64,000 bases of DNA from VRUE01 sp963699225 (GCA_963699225.1 OY969423.1:310001-374000); one strand, 5' to 3'. Counted from the stretch's first letter, positions 8,406-17,895 are shown. Numbers and translations are program-made. The notes: generated by a model from the letters alone, not told the origin.

Positions 8406-8416
8406 GGCGTCGCCGA

Positions 8417-8422
8417 TAGCCT
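8417..8422 (+). promoter_or_regulatory. -10 box TAGCCT before aroC
   Basis: Predicts +1 near 8429, four bases before the aroC ATG. It separates aroC from the aroE transcript, consistent with the hairpin just upstream. Confidence 0.45.
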
Positions 8423-8432
8423 TGGCGCCCAG

Positions 8433-9599
8433 ATGAGCGGATTCAGGTTCACAACAGCGGGCGAGTCGCACGGGCCGGGCCTGGTTGCGATCGTCGAGGG
8501 CATGCCGGCCGGGCTTGAGCTCGAGCGCGAGGCGCTCGACGCCGATATGGCGCGCCGCCAGCTCGGCCACGGCCGCGGCGGTCGGATGAAAATCGAGACC
8601 GACACGGCCGAGATCCGCTCGGGCCTGCGCCACGGCCACACCCTCGGCAGCCCGATCGCCGTCCTCGTCGCCAACCGCGACTACGCCAACTGGGAGGAGC
8701 GGATGAACCCGTGGCCGGTCGACGCAGAAGTCGACGAGGTCCACCTGCCGCGCCCCGGCCACGCCGACCTCGTCGGCGCCCAGAAGTACGGCCACAAAGA
8801 CATTCGCAACGTGCTCGAGCGCGCCAGCGCCCGCGAGACCGCGGCCCGCGTCGCCGCCGGCTCAATCGCCCGCGGCTTCCTCACTGCGCTCGGTGTCAGC
8901 GTGCACAGCCACGTCACCCAAATCGCCTCGGTGAAGGCGCCTGAGCGCGACGATCTCGGCCGCGAGGATTTCGCCGGCGTCGACGAGGACCCGGTGCGCT
9001 GCCTCGACGCCGAGGCCAGCGCTGCGATGGTCGCGGAGATCAACCGCCTGCGCAAGGCCAACGAGAGCCTCGGCGGCACCTTCGAGGTGCGCGCTTTCGG
9101 CCTCGTCCCGGGCCTCGGCTCACACATCTCGTGGGAAGACCGCCTCGACGGCCGCCTCGCGGGCGCCGTCGCCTCGATCCAGTCGGTCAAGGGCGTCTCG
9201 ATCGGCGAAGCCTGGGACGTTGCCGGCCGCCCCGGCTCGGAGGCGCATGACGAGATCTTCTGGTCGGAGGAGCGCGGCTACTTCCGCGAGACCAACCACG
9301 CCGGTGGGCTAGAGGGCGGCATGACCAACGGCCTGCCACTCTCGGTGCGGGCCGCGATCAAGCCGATCTCGACCCTGACCAAGCCGCTGCGCTCGGTCGA
9401 CACCGAGAGCAAGGAGCCGGCCCAGGCGCTGCGCGAGCGCACCGACTCGACCGTCGTCCCGGCCGCGGCCGTGGTCGCCGAGGCGATGGTCTGCCTGGTC
9501 CTCGCCCGCACCTACCGCGAGAAGTTCGGCGGCGACCACATCGACGACGTTCTCGTCGCGGTCGGCGCCTACAAGAAGCGCATCGACTTCCGCGGATGA
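8433..9599 (+). CDS. aroC: Chorismate synthase
   Basis: A 388-residue FMN-dependent enzyme making chorismate from EPSP, the last shikimate-pathway step. Signatures: TTAGESHGPGL at the N-terminus, GHGRGGRMKIE, RPGHADLVGAQKYG, the phosphate-binding ERASARETAARVAAG, and GGMTNGLPLSVRAAIKPIST with DSTVVPAAAVVAEAM toward the end. Length is normal. It has its own promoter; the fused aroK-aroB gene follows after 46 nt. Confidence 0.97.
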   Translation: MSGFRFTTAGESHGPGLVAIVEGMPAGLELEREALDADMARRQLGHGRGGRMKIETDTAEIRSGLRHGHTLGSPIAVLVANRDYANWEERMNPWPVDAEVDEVHLPRPGHADLVGAQKYGHKDIRNVLERASARETAARVAAGSIARGFLTALGVSVHSHVTQIASVKAPERDDLGREDFAGVDEDPVRCLDAEASAAMVAEINRLRKANESLGGTFEVRAFGLVPGLGSHISWEDRLDGRLAGAVASIQSVKGVSIGEAWDVAGRPGSEAHDEIFWSEERGYFRETNHAGGLEGGMTNGLPLSVRAAIKPISTLTKPLRSVDTESKEPAQALRERTDSTVVPAAAVVAEAMVCLVLARTYREKFGGDHIDDVLVAVGAYKKRIDFRG

Positions 9600-9645
9600 A
9601 CCCTCCCTTTACCCCCTCAGAAGTAGTCAATGGGGGGCGGGTCCG

Positions 9646-11190
9646 GTGAAGCCGGCACTGGTCTTCGTTGGCTTCATGGGGGCGGGCAAGAGCACCGCCC
9701 TCGCCGCGGCCCGCGACGCCGGTCTGGAGGCGGTGGAGACAGACGCCCTGATCGAGAAGAAGGCCGGGATGACGATCCCCGAGTTCTTCGACGAATTCGG
9801 CGAGGACGCGTTTCGGGCGCTGGAGGGGGAAGTCGTGGGCGCAGCCCTTGGGTCCGCCGATGGCGGCGCGATCGCGCTAGGCGGCGGCAGCGTCCTCTCC
9901 GAGCGGGTGCGCGAGGAGCTGGGCCGCCACGTGGTCGTCTGGCTGCAGGTCGACGCGCGCGAGGCCTGGCGACGGATCGCCCGCAGCGACCGGCCGCTGG
10001 CCAGCAACGCCGAGGACGTCGAGCGCCTGCTCGAGCAGCGTCGCCCGTTCTACGAGCCCCTCGCCGACGCGGTCATCCCGCCCGGCGATCGCGGCCTGAT
10101 CTCCCGCGCGATGCCGTCGCTCCTCGCCCTCTGCGAGTTGCCGCCGGGGACGAAGATGCTTTGGGCCGCGAGCGCCTCGGGCGAGTACCCCGTTTTTGCC
10201 GGCCCGGGCCTGCTCGGCGTAGGGCCCTGGCCCTTGCCTGGGCAGCGCTTCTGCGTCACCGATGAGTCCGTCGGCCCGCTTTACGCCGATCGCTTCGAGC
10301 CGCTGGCGGGCCGGGTCGATCTGCCCCCTGGCGAGACGGCGAAGACGATGGCCGAGGCCGAGCGGGTGCTGCGCGAGCTTGCCCGCCTGGGAATGACGCG
10401 CGAGGACCACGTCGTCGCCCTCGGTGGCGGCGTCGTCGGCGACCTTGCCGGCTTCTGCGCCCACCTCTACCAGAGGGGCGTCCCGGTCGTTCAGGTGCCG
10501 ACCACGCTGGTCGCCCAGGTCGACTCGGCCTACGGCGGCAAGACCGGGGTGGACCTGCCGGAGGGCAAGAATTACGCTGGCGCCTACCAGTTGCCGGCGG
10601 CGGTCCTTGCCGACACGGAGACGCTTGCCAGTCTGCCCCCCGAGGAGCTGGCCGCCGGCTTCGTCGAGCTGCTCAAGACCGGCCTGCTCGCCGGCGGCGA
10701 GCTCTGGGAGCGCACCCGCGCGCTCGAGGCACTCGATCACGAGCAGCTCGCGGAGCTGGTCTTCTCCTGCGCCCTCTACAAGTGCGAGGTCGTCGCCGCC
10801 GACGAGCGCGACGCCGGCCTGCGCGCCGTGCTCAACCTCGGCCACACGGTCGGGCACGCGATCGAGGCGGCCAGCGGCTATGAGCGCTACCGGCACGGCG
10901 AGGCGGTCGGGCTCGGCCTGCTCGCGGCGCTGCGACTCTCGGACGCCCCTGATCTGCGCGACGAGGTCGAGGCGATCTTGCTCCGACACCAGCTGCCGAT
11001 CGCGCTCGATACCGCGATCCCGGTGGACGATGTCATCGATGCCCTGCAGCGTGACAAGAAGAAGACCGCGGCCGGGGTCGGCTTCGTTCTGCTCTCCGAG
11101 CCTGGCGCCCCCCGGGTCGGTCAGCTGCTCGACGCTGACGATGTGCGAAAGGCTGTGGCAGAGTTGAACCGTGCCGGAGGCCTTGCCTAG
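9646..11190 (+). CDS. aroKB: Bifunctional shikimate kinase / 3-dehydroquinate synthase (AroK-AroB fusion)
   Basis: A 514-residue fusion of two shikimate-pathway enzymes. Residues 1-~165 are the kinase: Walker A GFMGAGKSTALA (~8), TDALIEKKAG with the substrate aspartate, and ALGGGSVLS. Residues ~185-514 are dehydroquinate synthase, NAD- and zinc-dependent: GGGVVGDLAGFCAHLYQRG, PTTLVAQVDSAYGGKTGVDL, GFVELLKTGLL, and the zinc histidines in LNLGHTVGHAIE and RHGEAVGLG. No internal stop or restart is visible at the junction, so it is probably a single polypeptide. The start is GTG behind a G-rich stretch. aroQ follows with no gap. Confidence 0.95.
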   Translation: MKPALVFVGFMGAGKSTALAAARDAGLEAVETDALIEKKAGMTIPEFFDEFGEDAFRALEGEVVGAALGSADGGAIALGGGSVLSERVREELGRHVVVWLQVDAREAWRRIARSDRPLASNAEDVERLLEQRRPFYEPLADAVIPPGDRGLISRAMPSLLALCELPPGTKMLWAASASGEYPVFAGPGLLGVGPWPLPGQRFCVTDESVGPLYADRFEPLAGRVDLPPGETAKTMAEAERVLRELARLGMTREDHVVALGGGVVGDLAGFCAHLYQRGVPVVQVPTTLVAQVDSAYGGKTGVDLPEGKNYAGAYQLPAAVLADTETLASLPPEELAAGFVELLKTGLLAGGELWERTRALEALDHEQLAELVFSCALYKCEVVAADERDAGLRAVLNLGHTVGHAIEAASGYERYRHGEAVGLGLLAALRLSDAPDLRDEVEAILLRHQLPIALDTAIPVDDVIDALQRDKKKTAAGVGFVLLSEPGAPRVGQLLDADDVRKAVAELNRAGGLA

Positions 11191-11649
11191 ATGACCACTT
11201 CCCACAACCGCGTCGCCGTCCTGCACGGGGTCAATTTCAACATCCTCGACCGCCGTGATCCGGCCGTCTACGGCGGCCTCTCGCTGCGCGAGCTGGAGAG
11301 CAAGATCGAACGCTGGGCGCACGAGTTCAACCTGGAAGCGATCTTCTTCCAGACCAACTCAGAGGGCGAGTTCTGCGAGTACCTGCACCGCGTCCCCGAG
11401 CTGGCCGATGCGGCCCTGGTCAACGCCGGCGCCTGGTCTCACTACAGCCGCGCGATCGCCGACGCGCTCGACGTCACCGGTGTGCCCGCGGTCGAGGTTC
11501 ACCTCTCCAACGTCGAGGCGCGAGACGAGTGGCGCAAGCTCTCGGTTTTCGATGGGTTGGTCCTGACCAAGATCTTCGGCAAAGGGCCCGATGGCTACCG
11601 CGAGGCGCTGCAGCTGCTCGCCGGCGAGCTCGGTGCCGGACCCGGCTGA
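11191..11649 (+). CDS. aroQ: Type II 3-dehydroquinate dehydratase
   Basis: A 152-residue homologue of the dodecameric type II dehydroquinase. The family signature GPNLNLLG.REP..YG appears as GVNFNILDRRDPAVYGG, with the catalytic arginine and tyrosine region kept but the usual P-N-L replaced by V-N-F. FQTNSEGEFCEYLH, NAGAWSHYSRAIADAL (active-site histidine) and VEVHLSNVEARDEWRKLS follow in order. The deviation in the first loop is notable, but neighbours aroKB and aroE support the assignment. It abuts aroKB and overlaps pepP by one base. Confidence 0.9.
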   Translation: MTTSHNRVAVLHGVNFNILDRRDPAVYGGLSLRELESKIERWAHEFNLEAIFFQTNSEGEFCEYLHRVPELADAALVNAGAWSHYSRAIADALDVTGVPAVEVHLSNVEARDEWRKLSVFDGLVLTKIFGKGPDGYREALQLLAGELGAGPG

Positions 11650-12707
11650 TGGCGAGCCGCGCCGATCGCCTCGCCGCCCTCCTCACCGAGCGCGAGCTCG
11701 ACAGCTTCCTCGTCACCGACCTGGTCAACGTCGGCTACCTGACTGGCTTCGGCGGCACCAATGGCGCCTGCATCTGCGGCGCCGAGCAGCGCGTCTTCCT
11801 CACCGACTTCCGCTATACCGAGCGCGCCGAGGCCGAGGTCGAGGGCTGGGACGTCGTCACGGTCACCGATGACTGGCTGGGTGGAATAGCCGAGCGCCTG
11901 ACTGGCAAGGCGGGCTTCGAAGACCATCACATGGCGGTGCGCACGCTGAAGCGCCTGGAGGAGAAACTGCCGGAGGGGGTCGCGCTCGAGGGCGCCGCCG
12001 GCACGGTCGAGAAGCTGCGCCGGGTCAAGGACGACACCGAGCTGGCGGCGATCGCCGCCGCCGCCGAGCTCGCCGATGAGATCTGGCGCTTCTCGCTGGA
12101 GCGCGGCCTGGCGGGGCGCACGGAGCTCGACGTCGCCCGCGCCGCCGAGGCGCGGATGCGCGAGCAGGGCGCCGAGCCCTCTTTCCCGACCATCGTCGCC
12201 GCCGGCCCCAACGGAGCCCTGCCGCACGCTGAGCCGGGCGAGCGCCAGATTGGCCGCGGCGAGCTGGTCGTCTTCGACATGGGCGCCAAGCTGGACGGCT
12301 ACTGCTCCGACGGCACCCGCACCTTCGCCACCGGCGAGCCCGGCGAGGCCGCCCGCGCCGTCTACGAGACGGTGCTGGAGGCGCAGGAAGCCTCGCTCGC
12401 GGCAGTTGCGGCTGGCGTCAAGGCCGAGGACGTCGACGGCGTCGCCCGCGAGCTGATCGCAGCCGCCGGGCACGGCGAGCACTTCGGTCACGGACTGGGC
12501 CACGGTGTCGGCATCGAGGTGCACGAGGAGCCGCGCGTTTCGCAGCGCTCCGAGGACGTGCTCGCGGCGGGCGAAGTGGTGACGATCGAGCCGGGGATCT
12601 ACCTGCCGGGGGAGCTGGGCGTGCGGATCGAGGACCTGGTGGTCGTCACCGCCGAGGGCTACCGCAACCTCAGCGGCCTGCCGAAGCAGATGCAGCTGGT
12701 CGATTAG
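11649..12707 (+). CDS. pepP: Xaa-Pro aminopeptidase (M24 family)
   Basis: A 352-residue metallopeptidase with the creatinase/prolidase N-domain (~1-125) and the pita-bread M24 domain. Metal ligands are visible: VFDMGAKLDGYCSDGTRTF (two aspartates), HFGHGLGHGVGIEVHEEP (histidine), VVTIEPGIYLPG (glutamate) and GVRIEDLVVVT (glutamate). It cleaves N-terminal residues preceding proline. The gene lies between aroQ and a GGDEF gene; in Gram-positives the aroQ-pepP-efp order is common, and efp is found 3.7 kb downstream here. Confidence 0.92.
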   Translation: MASRADRLAALLTERELDSFLVTDLVNVGYLTGFGGTNGACICGAEQRVFLTDFRYTERAEAEVEGWDVVTVTDDWLGGIAERLTGKAGFEDHHMAVRTLKRLEEKLPEGVALEGAAGTVEKLRRVKDDTELAAIAAAAELADEIWRFSLERGLAGRTELDVARAAEARMREQGAEPSFPTIVAAGPNGALPHAEPGERQIGRGELVVFDMGAKLDGYCSDGTRTFATGEPGEAARAVYETVLEAQEASLAAVAAGVKAEDVDGVARELIAAAGHGEHFGHGLGHGVGIEVHEEPRVSQRSEDVLAAGEVVTIEPGIYLPGELGVRIEDLVVVTAEGYRNLSGLPKQMQLVD

Positions 12708-12766
12708 GTCCCGGCAGGTCTCCTGCAACTCTCATTGCGCCGGCCCACCCGGTCGATCAGCGCCGG

Positions 12767-13816
12767 GTGAACGCAACTGCGATGCCCAGACCGGAGCTGC
12801 TGGCAGCCGCCCGCAAGGATGCTCGGCGCGAGCGCCTGCTCGACATGGAGCAGCGCGTGCGCCGCTACCGCGCCGCTTGCTTCGGGATCCTCGCCCTGGC
12901 TCTCGCTTCGGCCGGTCCCGAGATCGGCTGGCTCTGGCTGGCGCCGCTGGCGGCGGGGTTCGCCGGCTTCGCCGTTGCCGACCGCTTCATGCAGGCGAGC
13001 GAGCGGCCCTGGCTCTGGGTCGCGGCCGCCTGGGGCGCGCTGCCGCTGCTGCTCGCCGGCGCCGTGATCGCCAGCGGTGGCCCGACCAGCCCGGTGCTGA
13101 TGTGGTTCGCCCTGCCTGCCGTCACCCTGGGTGCGCGCTTCGACCCCTGGGGCATGGTCGTCGGCACGGTCTACCTCCTCGCCGTTTTCCTGGTCAGCAC
13201 GGTCGCCGTCGATCCGGCGAGCGCCTCCGCGCACAGTCAGACCTTGGTTGCCACGATCGCCCTCGTCCTCAGCACCGTGATCCTCTCCGGCGCCCTGGTC
13301 GAGTCCGACCGCGCCCACCGGCGCCGCTCGACCCTTGACCCACTCACCGGCCTCTTCAACCGCAACGCGCTCGAGCAGCGCCTGGCCGAGCTCGACGGCG
13401 CCCCCTGCGACAGCAGGAAAGGCGGTCAGTCCCACGCGCTGCTGCTTTGCGATCTCGACCATTTCAAGCGGGTCAACGACCAGCTCGGCCACGCCGCCGG
13501 CGACGCGGTCCTGCAGGATGTCGCCCACACGATGCGATCGGTGCTGCGGGCGGGCGACTCGATCTACCGGATCGGCGGCGAGGAGATCCTCGTCGTTCTC
13601 CCCGGCGCCAGCGAGAAAGACGCTGTTGGGGTCGCCGAGCGCCTGCGCCAGGCGGTGCGCAGGCGACGCCCGGCCGGAGTCGGCGTGACGATCAGCATCG
13701 GCGCCGCCGTGACCAAGCCCGACACCGTCGACACCGACGACCTCGTCGCCCGCGCCGACGCCGCGCTCTACTCGGCGAAGGCAAACGGCCGCGACGCCGT
13801 CTTCGTCGCTAACTGA
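12767..13816 (+). CDS. Membrane-bound GGDEF diguanylate cyclase
   Basis: A 349-residue (or 344, from ATG 12,782) protein with about six hydrophobic helices in residues ~40-175 and a C-terminal GGDEF domain (~195-345). The active-site loop reads IGGEEILVV, an allowed GGEEF-type variant, and RSTLDPLTGLFNR and DLDHFKRVNDQLGH are canonical. An RxxD inhibitory site (RAGD) lies five residues before GGEE, so product inhibition is expected. It synthesises cyclic di-GMP; the membrane part is presumably the sensor. It is convergent with the M42 peptidase, and both stop codons lie in the arms of one inverted repeat. Confidence 0.88.
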   Translation: MNATAMPRPELLAAARKDARRERLLDMEQRVRRYRAACFGILALALASAGPEIGWLWLAPLAAGFAGFAVADRFMQASERPWLWVAAAWGALPLLLAGAVIASGGPTSPVLMWFALPAVTLGARFDPWGMVVGTVYLLAVFLVSTVAVDPASASAHSQTLVATIALVLSTVILSGALVESDRAHRRRSTLDPLTGLFNRNALEQRLAELDGAPCDSRKGGQSHALLLCDLDHFKRVNDQLGHAAGDAVLQDVAHTMRSVLRAGDSIYRIGGEEILVVLPGASEKDAVGVAERLRQAVRRRRPAGVGVTISIGAAVTKPDTVDTDDLVARADAALYSAKANGRDAVFVAN

Positions 13817-13911
13817 GGCGCAGACGACGCCATACGGCGTCCTCGGTCGCTCGCGTGCAGAGCACGCCACGCTCCCTGCGTCCTTGTCTGGCGACGCCTG
13901 CGCCTCAGTTA
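13810..13911. repeat. 14-bp inverted repeat enclosing two hairpins, convergent gene ends
   Basis: TAACTGAGGCGCAG (13,810-13,823) and its exact complement (13,898-13,911) carry the stop codons of the GGDEF gene and the M42 gene respectively. Between them lie small hairpins GACGCC-atac-GGCGTC and GCGTGC-aga-GCACGC. It probably acts as a bidirectional transcript end, although no U-tract is present. Confidence 0.5.
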
Positions 13912-14958
13912 ACGGCTGAGATCAATTTTGTCGTCAATGCGCTCGGCGAAAGCCGAGATCAGGGCGACGGTGGCCTCGACGTCGGCGAGGTCGACCATCT
14001 CGACCGGCGAGTGCATGTAGCGCAGGGGGATCGAGACGAGCCCGGTCGGGATTCCCGAGCGGGTGAACTGGACGCCGTCAGCATCGGTGCTGGTCGAGTT
14101 GCCGGTGGCGCCGACCGTGTGCTCGACGCCGGCTTCCTCGGCGACCTCGATCAGCAGCTCGGAGACCTTGGGCGAGAGGGTCGCGCCACGGTAGATGACC
14201 GGGCCGGAGCCGAGCGCGTGGCTGCCCAGCTCCTTCTCGTCGATGCCCGGGGCGTCGGTCGCGTGGGTGACGTCGATGACCAGCGCCAGGTCGGGCTGGA
14301 CCTGGAAGGTGGAAGTGCGAGCGCCGAAGAGGCCGATCTCCTCCTGTACCGCGGCGATCGCGGCGAAACTGCCCTTTAGCGAACCGCTCTCGTGGCAGCG
14401 TCGCAGCGCCTCGAGCGCGATGTAGGCCCCGAGCCGGTTGTCCATCGAACGCGAGACGAGGCGATCCCCGCTCAGGGCGAGCGGCTCGGCGGCGATGACG
14501 ACGGGGTCGCCGACTCGGACCAGCGCCTCGGCCTCGTCGCGATCCGCGGCACCGATGTCGATGTGCAGCGACTTCATCTCGACGACCCGTTTGCGCGAGT
14601 CGGCATCGAGCAGGTGCAGGGGCTTGCGCCCGACCACGCCGAGCACCGGGCCGTTTGGGCCCTGGACCTCGACCCGCTGGCCGACCAGGATCTGTGGGTC
14701 CCAGCCTCCTATCGGCGCGAACCAGAGGAAGCCCTTCTCGTCGATATGGCGGATGACGAGCCCGATCTCATCGATGTGACCGACGACGGCCAGCAGTGGG
14801 GAGGCCTCGCCGATGCGCGCCACCGAGGAGCCAATCCCATCGGCCGAGATCGCGGCGAAAGATGCTGCCTCGCGCCAGGTGGCGGCGGCGCGCGCCTCGT
14901 ATCCCGACGGGCCTGGAGCACGGAGGAGGTTGTCGAGTAGTCCGGGGGTTTTGCTCAT
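13909..14958 (-). CDS. M42 family aminopeptidase (FrvX/CelM-like)
   Basis: A 349-residue zinc/cobalt aminopeptidase of the TET-type M42 family. Metal ligands: VVGHIDEIG (His-x-Asp), SRSMDNRLG (bridging aspartate), VQEEIGLFGART (catalytic and metal glutamates), ALVIDVTHATD (aspartate) and, near the end, RYMHSPVEMVDLADVE (histidine). The PDZ-like insertion (FAPIGGWDPQILVGQRVEV) is present. It likely trims oligopeptides in the cytoplasm. It is divergent from the SDR gene at 15,027 with 68 bp between starts. Confidence 0.9.
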   Translation of the reverse strand: MSKTPGLLDNLLRAPGPSGYEARAAATWREAASFAAISADGIGSSVARIGEASPLLAVVGHIDEIGLVIRHIDEKGFLWFAPIGGWDPQILVGQRVEVQGPNGPVLGVVGRKPLHLLDADSRKRVVEMKSLHIDIGAADRDEAEALVRVGDPVVIAAEPLALSGDRLVSRSMDNRLGAYIALEALRRCHESGSLKGSFAAIAAVQEEIGLFGARTSTFQVQPDLALVIDVTHATDAPGIDEKELGSHALGSGPVIYRGATLSPKVSELLIEVAEEAGVEHTVGATGNSTSTDADGVQFTRSGIPTGLVSIPLRYMHSPVEMVDLADVEATVALISAFAERIDDKIDLSR

Positions 14959-14982
14959 CTCAGGTGCGGCAGTATGTCGATT

Positions 14983-14996
14983 CGGACAAACGTCCG
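14983..14996. promoter_or_regulatory. Operator-like palindrome CGGAC-AAAC-GTCCG
   Basis: A 5-bp inverted repeat with a 4-nt centre between the divergent M42 and SDR genes, covering the expected -35 position of the SDR promoter. The half-site spacing resembles TetR-family operators. No regulator gene is adjacent, so the role is speculative. Confidence 0.3.
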
Positions 14997-15013
14997 CAGT
15001 CCGCCGGGGCGAG

Positions 15014-15019
15014 TAGCGT
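15014..15019 (+). promoter_or_regulatory. -10 box TAGCGT, leaderless promoter of the SDR gene
   Basis: Predicts +1 at about 15,026, one base before the GTG start at 15,027. Confidence 0.45.
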
Positions 15020-15026
15020 TCAGTTC

Positions 15027-15833
15027 GTGAGTTCCAGCCAAATAACGGCTCTGATCACCGGAGCTTCCAGCGGCATTGGCGAGGCTACCGCGCGCCGGCT
15101 TTCCCGTGAACCCGGCGCCGAGCTGATCCTCGTTGCCCGCCGCGAGGACCGTCTTCGTTCCCTCGCAGACTCGCTGCCCTGCGAGGCGAGCTACGTCGCC
15201 GTCGATCTCACCGACGAGGACGCGCCGGCGCGGGTTCGCGCCCAGGTCGAGGAGCGCGGTGGCAGGTTGACCCTGCTGGTCAATAACGCCGGCGCCTCCT
15301 GGCGCGACGGCTTCGCCGAGGGCGGTTACGCCAACGTCCATCGCCACATGCAGCTCAACTTCGACGCCGTCGTCCGCCTCACCGAGGCGCTGCTGCCGAT
15401 CCTCCGCGCCTCGACGCCGAGCGCGATCGTCAACGTCGCCAGCACCGCCGGCCGCGTCGCCCGGGCGCGCACCGGCTCCTACTCGGCAAGCAAGTTCGCC
15501 CTGATCGGCTGGACCGACTCGCTCTACGCCGAGGAGCGCGCCCACGGCGTCCACGTCGGCATGGTCCTGCCCGGGTTCATCGCCACCGAGGGCTTCCCGG
15601 CAACCGAGCTGCGCGAGAGGGCCCTCACCCGCTGGGTCGTTTCCAAGCCGGAGAAGGTCGCCGAGGCGATCTTGGAGGCCGGCCCGGGCGGCAAGGCCGA
15701 GCGCTACGTGCCGCGGGGATACGCCCTCGCTGCGGTGGCGCGAATCCTCGCCCCGCGCCTGGTTCGTCGTGTGCTCTCCGGCGGCGCCGCCGGTACGTTG
15801 ACGACGAGCACCGCGGCCGAACAAGCGGAGTAG
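15027..15833 (+). CDS. Short-chain dehydrogenase/reductase
   Basis: A 268-residue classical SDR. The cofactor glycine motif is TGASSGIGEATAR (~12), NNAGASW is the strand-4 motif, and VASTAGRVARARTGSYSASK supplies the catalytic serine and the Y-x-x-x-K pair. MVLPGFIATEGF is the proline-glycine motif after the active site. Substrate is not deducible. The C-terminal ~60 residues extend past the core, as in ketoreductase-like SDRs. The GTG start is fixed by the promoter box just upstream. Confidence 0.88.
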   Translation: MSSSQITALITGASSGIGEATARRLSREPGAELILVARREDRLRSLADSLPCEASYVAVDLTDEDAPARVRAQVEERGGRLTLLVNNAGASWRDGFAEGGYANVHRHMQLNFDAVVRLTEALLPILRASTPSAIVNVASTAGRVARARTGSYSASKFALIGWTDSLYAEERAHGVHVGMVLPGFIATEGFPATELRERALTRWVVSKPEKVAEAILEAGPGGKAERYVPRGYALAAVARILAPRLVRRVLSGGAAGTLTTSTAAEQAE

Positions 15834-15859
15834 CCGCCGCGACCTATCTCCCGGCCCGC

Positions 15860-16354
15860 TCAGGTGAAGCGCGAGGGGGTCAGGTGGCAGTAGCGGAAGC
15901 CGAAGACGAAGCTGTAGTTGTTGGCCGCGTTGGCGGCTCGTTCGACCCGGATCTGTTCGTGGGCGGCCTTGATTTCTTCGTTCGCCTTGAGCGCGAGGCC
16001 GAGGGCACGCAGCTTGGCCTGCACGACTCCCAGCTGGGTGAACCACTTGAGCAGCCGTGCGTCATCGGCTGCCGGACGCGGAACGGCGTCGAGCTTTTCC
16101 ACCGTCTTGCCGAAGACGGCCGCGGCGTGGACGAACTGAGCGCCCGCCTGCTTCAACTTCGCCGGCACCCTGCTCTTCGCTCTCGATTTGACGTTCTTGA
16201 GGATGCGCTTGTTGGCTTCGGTGTTCGCCTGGCAGATCGGCTCGACCTGTTCGACGTACTGGGCACGCGTCGGTCCTTCTTCAGCCGCGGCGGACGCAAC
16301 TGGCAGCAAGGCCAGGGCGACGACGGCTATGGCAGCTGTGAGGACCCCCTTCAT
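15860..16354 (-). CDS. Secreted hypothetical protein with signal peptide
   Basis: A 164-residue protein. Residues 1-24 (MKGVLTAAIAVVALALLPVA then SAAAEE) are a typical Sec signal peptide with an AxA cleavage site. The mature part is mostly helical (RAQYVEQVEPICQANTEANK), rich in lysine, and has two cysteines (PIC near residue 40 and YCHL near the end) that could form a disulfide. I do not recognise a family. It is convergent with the SDR gene and divergent from efp. Confidence 0.7.
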   Translation of the reverse strand: MKGVLTAAIAVVALALLPVASAAAEEGPTRAQYVEQVEPICQANTEANKRILKNVKSRAKSRVPAKLKQAGAQFVHAAAVFGKTVEKLDAVPRPAADDARLLKWFTQLGVVQAKLRALGLALKANEEIKAAHEQIRVERAANAANNYSFVFGFRYCHLTPSRFT

Positions 16355-16433
16355 TCCCTGCCCGGCACGTTAGACGATCGGTCCCCCAGCGCTCTGTTGA
16401 GTTCCGGAGAAGTCGTGGCGTGCGGCGGCGCTC

Positions 16434-16439
16434 TAGGAT
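16434..16439 (+). promoter_or_regulatory. -10 box TAGGAT before efp
   Basis: Predicts +1 near 16,446, two bases before the GTG start of efp, which selects 16,448 over upstream in-frame codons. Confidence 0.5.
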
Positions 16440-16447
16440 TCGCCGCC

Positions 16448-17008
<561 letters not shown>

Positions 17009-17253
17009 GCTCTTACCGGCGGCCGATTGCCGCGAGGGGTGGCAAGCCGAGCCTGGATGTGGTACATGTTGGAGGGTTTCAGGGTACGCCTGGATCCTTC
17101 GAGGAGGACGACTTGCGGGTGGTGGGGGTTCGAGGGAGGTGCAGCGACAGCCGTGGCCGGGAGGGATTTCGGCAGCGCTGACCCCTTCCTAAAAACTTCA
17201 ATCAGTAGTAGCTGTTTCCAGTCCATCGAGCAAATAGACAGGAGATATCAGTC

Positions 17254-17895
17254 ATGCAAAAGCAGAAGCGCACAGCGCTCCTTGCGAAATCACGGGTCGC
17301 CTTGGGGGTGTTGCTTGCGGCGCTGATGCTGAGCGCCGTCTTCGCCTCCAGCGCCGGGGCCGCTCCGGCCTGGAGGTTCAACGGCGCAGAACTGAAAGGT
17401 ACGGAGAAGATCCTCGGCGGGGCTCAGAAAAGCGGCCTCACCGCGTGGGGGTTCACAACCACCTGCGACAACTTCCTCTACCAAGTGGAAATCTGGAACA
17501 GCAGCGGGACGGGCAAAGGGAACGTCACCGAACTGCCTCTGTTCAATTGCTACACGGACAGCACCTGCACGGTGGAAGCGATCGAAGCTGAATCGTTCCC
17601 CTGGCCTGCCGAACTGGTCACGACCGGCGGCAATAACTACATGAAGGTCAAAAATGTCAACGTCTGGATCCTCTACGGCGGCTGGTTCTGTCCGCTCTGG
17701 GGCGTCTGGGCCCACGTCACCGGATCGGCCGGCGGCTTGCTCAACAACACAACCGAAAGCGCCACGTTCAGCTCGTCGAGCTTCACGGCGACTGGCACCA
17801 AACTGGAAGCACTCGGCGCCGGGGTCGAATGGAACGGCTTCTTCCCAGCCGAAGCATTCACAACGCACAGGGAAGAATCGCTAACCGCTTCATGA
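17254..17895 (+). CDS. Secreted hypothetical protein
   Basis: A 213-residue protein with a clear signal peptide: basic start, hydrophobic core (VALGVLLAALMLSAVFASSA) and GAAPA cleavage region near residue 37. The mature part starts AWRFNGAELKGTEKILGG and is rich in Thr, Ser, Gly and Trp, with five cysteines (TTCDNF, FNCYTDSTC, WFCPLW), suggesting an extracellular beta-rich, disulfide-containing fold. Proteins of this look are numerous in Thermoleophilia, but I know no function. A good Shine-Dalgarno (AGGAGA) lies 8 nt upstream. The 245 bp before it hold no other gene. Confidence 0.75.
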   Translation: MQKQKRTALLAKSRVALGVLLAALMLSAVFASSAGAAPAWRFNGAELKGTEKILGGAQKSGLTAWGFTTTCDNFLYQVEIWNSSGTGKGNVTELPLFNCYTDSTCTVEAIEAESFPWPAELVTTGGNNYMKVKNVNVWILYGGWFCPLWGVWAHVTGSAGGLLNNTTESATFSSSSFTATGTKLEALGAGVEWNGFFPAEAFTTHREESLTAS

